DNA of 24,380 nucleotides from Phil1 sp964546125 (lineage in GTDB: Bacteria > Bacillota > Clostridia > Christensenellales > CAG-138), in the NCBI GenBank assembly GCA_964546125.1, contig CAZJIS010000027.1, forward strand, positions 1-24,380. The letters run 5' to 3'. Below the pieces are notes generated by a model, which worked only from the letters and a program-made list of their open reading frames with translations, was not told the DNA's origin and searched no databases. Shown here piece by piece: positions 24,099 to 24,380 of this stretch. Position 1 is the first letter of the stretch. Each line of letters opens with the position of its first letter. The translations under genes and the position numbers were made by a program.

Positions 24099-24335
24099 TT
24101 ACTTCATCGAAGAACCGCCGGAGCTCATGTTGTTCGCGGCGTAAGCGATCATACGCTTGACCATTTCGCCGCCGATTGAGCCGGCCTGACGCGCGGTGAT
24201 GTCACCGTTGTATCCCTGCTTGAGATTGACGCCGAGGGAGCTGGCAACTTCGCTCTTGAAGCTCTCAAGCTTCTGTTTGTTCTCCCTGTTGCTGGTTTGG
24301 TAAGGGTTGGAGCTGTAGTTATTACTGTTGCTCAT
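24099..24335 (-). CDS. Alpha/beta-type small acid-soluble spore protein
   Basis: A 78-residue protein starting MSNSNNYSSNPYQTSNRENK (ATG 24333-24335) with a perfect AAGGAGGTG site; the in-frame ATG at the very edge of the window (24380) lacks one and is rejected. The GPR protease site region LESFKSEVASSLGVNL and the DNA-binding signature TARQAGSIGGEMVKRMI are diagnostic of alpha/beta SASPs, which coat and protect spore DNA. The N-terminus is Asn/Ser-rich and the C-terminus Gly/Ser-rich. Such genes are normally read by the forespore sigma factor G; the promoter would lie at or beyond the window end and I cannot see it. This gene shows the organism forms spores. Confidence 0.95.
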   Translation of the reverse strand: MSNSNNYSSNPYQTSNRENKQKLESFKSEVASSLGVNLKQGYNGDITARQAGSIGGEMVKRMIAYAANNMSSGGSSMK

Positions 24336-24380
24336 GTGTGCACCTCCTTTCGTTTCCGTGATGCTGTTTTTAGAGTTCAC

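Overview
The window looks like a draft contig of a GC-rich, spore-forming Clostridia-type Firmicute. The signs are an alpha/beta-type small acid-soluble spore protein gene, a T-box leader on an aminoacyl-tRNA synthetase operon, strong AGGAGG ribosome binding sites, SigA-like promoters, and an amino-acid-fermenting gene set. Every gene I can support lies on the minus strand, so the biological reading order runs from high to low coordinates. A run of 100 N at 8162-8261 marks an assembly gap inside one gene.

Reading from the right end: (1) an alpha/beta SASP gene with its own terminator (24029-24335). (2) A five-gene operon (19818-23960) with the two halves of a D-glutamate cyclase as separate genes, followed by pxpA, pxpB and pxpC, the 5-oxoprolinase. 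(3) An eleven-gene operon for lysine fermentation (8466-19445): kal, kce, kdd, kamA, kamD, kamE, crt, hbd, an acyl-CoA dehydrogenase (bcd-like), etfB and etfA. It starts from a near-consensus promoter and a lysine riboswitch whose P1 3' strand is also the 5' arm of a terminator, so lysine should turn the operon on. (4) A desulfoferrodoxin/superoxide reductase gene cut by the N gap. (5) A T-box-controlled operon hisS-aspS-rseC-trxA (3909-8006). (6) A 597-base non-coding stretch with hairpins and the promoter of (7) the S10 ribosomal protein operon rpsJ-rplC-rplD-rplW-rplB-rpsS-rplV, whose last gene runs off the left end.

The lysine operon encodes L-lysine to beta-lysine (KamA), to 3,5-diaminohexanoate (KamDE), to 5-amino-3-oxohexanoate (Kdd), to acetoacetate plus 3-aminobutyryl-CoA (Kce, using acetyl-CoA), to crotonyl-CoA plus ammonia (Kal), and to butyryl-CoA (acyl-CoA dehydrogenase with EtfAB). 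Hbd and Crt could also carry the acetoacetate branch to crotonyl-CoA after CoA activation. No CoA-transferase, thiolase, lysine transporter or KamB/KamC aminomutase reactivase is in the window.

The observations most worth following are the apparent ON lysine riboswitch with a duplicated 10-mer after its terminator, a 50-base AT-rich island with a promoter-like pair inside the GC-rich crt gene, the T-box in front of hisS that appears to read tRNA-Asp, and the split D-glutamate cyclase joined to 5-oxoprolinase.
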